Below are positions 62,550-64,000 of a stretch of 64,000 bases of DNA, in pieces. A model generated the notes under the pieces. That model was not told the origin of the DNA, searched no databases, and saw nothing but the letters and a program-made list of their open reading frames with translations. Position 1 is the stretch's first letter; every line of letters starts with the position of its first letter. The translations under genes were made by a program, and so were the position numbers. Source of the DNA: Alphaproteobacteria bacterium (GTDB lineage Bacteria > Pseudomonadota > Alphaproteobacteria > JAJTHO01 > CANGXP01); NCBI GenBank assembly GCA_947457935.1, contig CANGXP010000001.1:68065-132064 (forward strand). The letters run 5' to 3'.

Positions 62550-63436
62550 TGCTTGACCGCTTGCCCCCTGTTCGCGGTACATACACAACAAACGCGCCGC
62601 TGCATAACAAAGTGTGGTTTGGTGTAGGCGGTGCGGCAGACGTGTTGTTTGAGCCACAAGATGTTTCGGATTTGCAACATTTTTTGTGCCATACACCGCG
62701 AGATATTCCCCTGTTCGCACTGGGTTTAGGGTCAAACTTGCTGGTGCGAGAAGGCGGCATCAAAGGTGTTGTCATCCGCCTTGGTAAAGCATTTCAAGCG
62801 ATTACTGTTGAAAATGAAACACTTATTACAGGGGCAGCAGCCCTTGATAAAGTGGTGGCACAAACAGCTTTCAAGCATTCCCTCACAGGGCTTGAATTTT
62901 TAAGTGGCATCCCTGGCACTATTGGCGGGGCGGTTAAAATGAATGCGGGATGTTACGGATGTGAAACAAAAGACACGCTCTACACTGCCGATGTTGTAAG
63001 CCGCGATGGCAGCCTTGAAACGCTTAGCAATGCTGGCTGTGGCTTTTCTTATCGTCATAGTAAGGTAGGCGATGATATTATTATTGTTTCGGCATCGTTT
63101 CAATTAACGCATGACGATAATAATTCGATTGCGGAACGATCGCAAAAAATTAAAGTTGAGCGAGAAGCCGCCCAACCCAGCAAGGTTCGCACAGGCGGGA
63201 GCACATTTAAAAACCCTGTGGGACACAAAGCATGGGAACTGATTGATGCGGCAGGTTGCAGAGGCTTAAAACGAGGGGACGCGCAAATTTCCGAAAAACA
63301 CTGCAATTTTCTCCTCAATCTGGGCAATGCCACGGCAAAAGACATAGAAATGCTTGGAGAAGAGGTGCGAACTCGTGTAAAAGAACAAACAGGCATTACC
63401 CTCGAATGGGAAATTAACAGAATAGGCGTAGAATAA
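62549..63436 (+). CDS. murB: UDP-N-acetylenolpyruvoylglucosamine reductase
   Basis: The product has 295 residues from the ATG at 62549. The FAD-binding motif is ALGLGSNLLVREGG, followed by LSGIPGTIGGAVKMNAGCYG. The catalytic Ser is in RTGGSTFKNPVG and the acidic residue near the end in ITLEWEINRIG. The sequence fits the type I or IIa enzymes of proteobacteria. It makes UDP-MurNAc from enolpyruvyl-UDP-GlcNAc and is the last dcw gene here; ddl and ftsQAZ are not in the window. Confidence 0.95.
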   Translation: MLDRLPPVRGTYTTNAPLHNKVWFGVGGAADVLFEPQDVSDLQHFLCHTPRDIPLFALGLGSNLLVREGGIKGVVIRLGKAFQAITVENETLITGAAALDKVVAQTAFKHSLTGLEFLSGIPGTIGGAVKMNAGCYGCETKDTLYTADVVSRDGSLETLSNAGCGFSYRHSKVGDDIIIVSASFQLTHDDNNSIAERSQKIKVEREAAQPSKVRTGGSTFKNPVGHKAWELIDAAGCRGLKRGDAQISEKHCNFLLNLGNATAKDIEMLGEEVRTRVKEQTGITLEWEINRIGVE

Positions 63437-63441
63437 TCGGC

Positions 63442-64000
63442 TTAAACCTGCATACCGAACGTATTGTTACGATGAGCAAGCGCAGCAGCTATATGTTCCA
63501 TGCTTCCTCCAACTGGTGTAAGGAGTGATGCCCCTATATCCTGTCTTGACGGTAGATACATTTCTGGTGCTTGAATGAGAGAGGTATTATTTTTCTTTAA
63601 TAGTGACCTAACACGTTCATATTCTTCAATTTCCGCCGCTGTTAATGTCTTAGGTAATGCAACAAATTTTGACGCATCTTGCATTGTTAGGTGTAATTTT
63701 TCTAAAGTGTCCGCCTCGGCACGTTGATTTGTGTGCACACTCACGACAACACTATTCCCCCCTATCCCGTCAAAACTATGCGGCATCCCCTCACCTATAG
63801 CGACCATAACGCCCCGATTAGGGGCAATAAACGTTCTAAATCCACTTTTCTGCTCACCGTTTATTACAAAGACAGCAGGCTGTATTATATAATCTTTGCC
63901 CTCTTCAAACGTCTGGTCATCAAATGAGGGTCTTACAGTTGTCGGAATACTGATGATGGAATCATCTCCCGCATACAAAAAGAGTACCCTGCCGCCAAAA
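63442..64000 (-). CDS. Unknown protein, 5' end cut by window edge
   Basis: The frame is open from the stop at 63442 to the right edge, so the N-terminus is missing; an in-frame TTG at 63978 is not needed as a start. I do not recognise a family. The visible part contains short beta-rich stretches (DYIIQPAVFVINGEQ, SVVVSVHTNQRAE) and then a helical region (TLTAAEIEEYERVRSLLKKN). No transmembrane segment is seen in the visible part. It converges on murB with a five-base gap, and no terminator separates the two. Confidence 0.6.
   Translation of the reverse strand, partial: FGGRVLFLYAGDDSIISIPTTVRPSFDDQTFEEGKDYIIQPAVFVINGEQKSGFRTFIAPNRGVMVAIGEGMPHSFDGIGGNSVVVSVHTNQRAEADTLEKLHLTMQDASKFVALPKTLTAAEIEEYERVRSLLKKNNTSLIQAPEMYLPSRQDIGASLLTPVGGSMEHIAAALAHRNNTFGMQV

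Overview
The window is a compact stretch of an alphaproteobacterial chromosome. Evidence for this placement is the S10/str/rpo ribosomal clusters, RNA polymerase and EF-Tu/EF-G sequences of proteobacterial type, a class A RNase P RNA, a phasin gene, a BolA plus monothiol glutaredoxin pair, proteobacterial flagellar hook genes, and a complete dcw (cell wall and division) cluster with a meso-diaminopimelate type MurE. Base composition looks close to balanced. I cannot name the genus from sequence alone.

Layout. Positions 1-10.2 kb, minus strand: S10 operon (rpsJ, rplC, D, W, B, rpsS, rplV, rpsC, rplP, rpmC, rpsQ; the last runs off the edge), preceded by the str operon (rpsL, rpsG, an unusual inserted gene, fusA, tuf), with a strong intrinsic terminator between tuf and rpsJ. 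At 10.2-10.9 kb a ccdAB toxin-antitoxin pair is divergent from rpsL. At 10.9-20.9 kb, minus: tRNA-Tyr, rplJ, rplL, rpoB, rpoC, with a terminator/promoter/attenuator arrangement before rpoB. At 20.9-29.1 kb, plus: rlmB, purQ, purL, bolA, grxD, a UDP-glucose dehydrogenase, a phosphomannomutase/phosphoglucomutase and a phasin. At 29.2-33.6 kb, plus: tRNA-Gly, tRNA-Trp, secE, nusG, an unknown small gene, rplK, rplA, radA. At 33.7-35 kb, minus: RNase P RNA and an AmpD-type amidase. At 35-41.4 kb, plus: an AsmA-like protein, then fliK, flgD, flgE. At 41.4-49.8 kb: a (TTAC)14 microsatellite, galU, ettA, ispB, a putative glycosyltransferase-like gene, clpS-clpA and a RelBE-type module. At 50-63.4 kb, plus: mraZ, rsmH, ftsL, ftsI, murE, murF, mraY, murD, ftsW, murG, murC, murB, mostly joined by one- to four-base stop/start overlaps. 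An unknown gene enters from the right edge.

Functionally the window is dominated by translation, transcription and peptidoglycan synthesis, with purine synthesis, iron-sulfur and redox factors, sugar-nucleotide supply (galU, ugd, phosphomannomutase), flagellar hook assembly and proteolysis (ClpAS). Mobile or accessory material is sparse: two toxin-antitoxin modules and a few unknown genes.

The most interesting signals are: (1) a dispersed family of long imperfect palindromes, about 108-148 bp, each with GTAC-N4/6-GTAC exactly at its centre, found at five gene ends and in one case supplying the last codons of the upstream gene; (2) a gene resembling an HslV/proteasome-type Ntn hydrolase, without an obvious N-terminal Thr, tightly embedded between rpsG and fusA; (3) a separated and inverted rplKA / rplJL-rpoBC arrangement; (4) clear operator candidates for MraZ, for a PhaR-like regulator and for two toxin-antitoxin modules.
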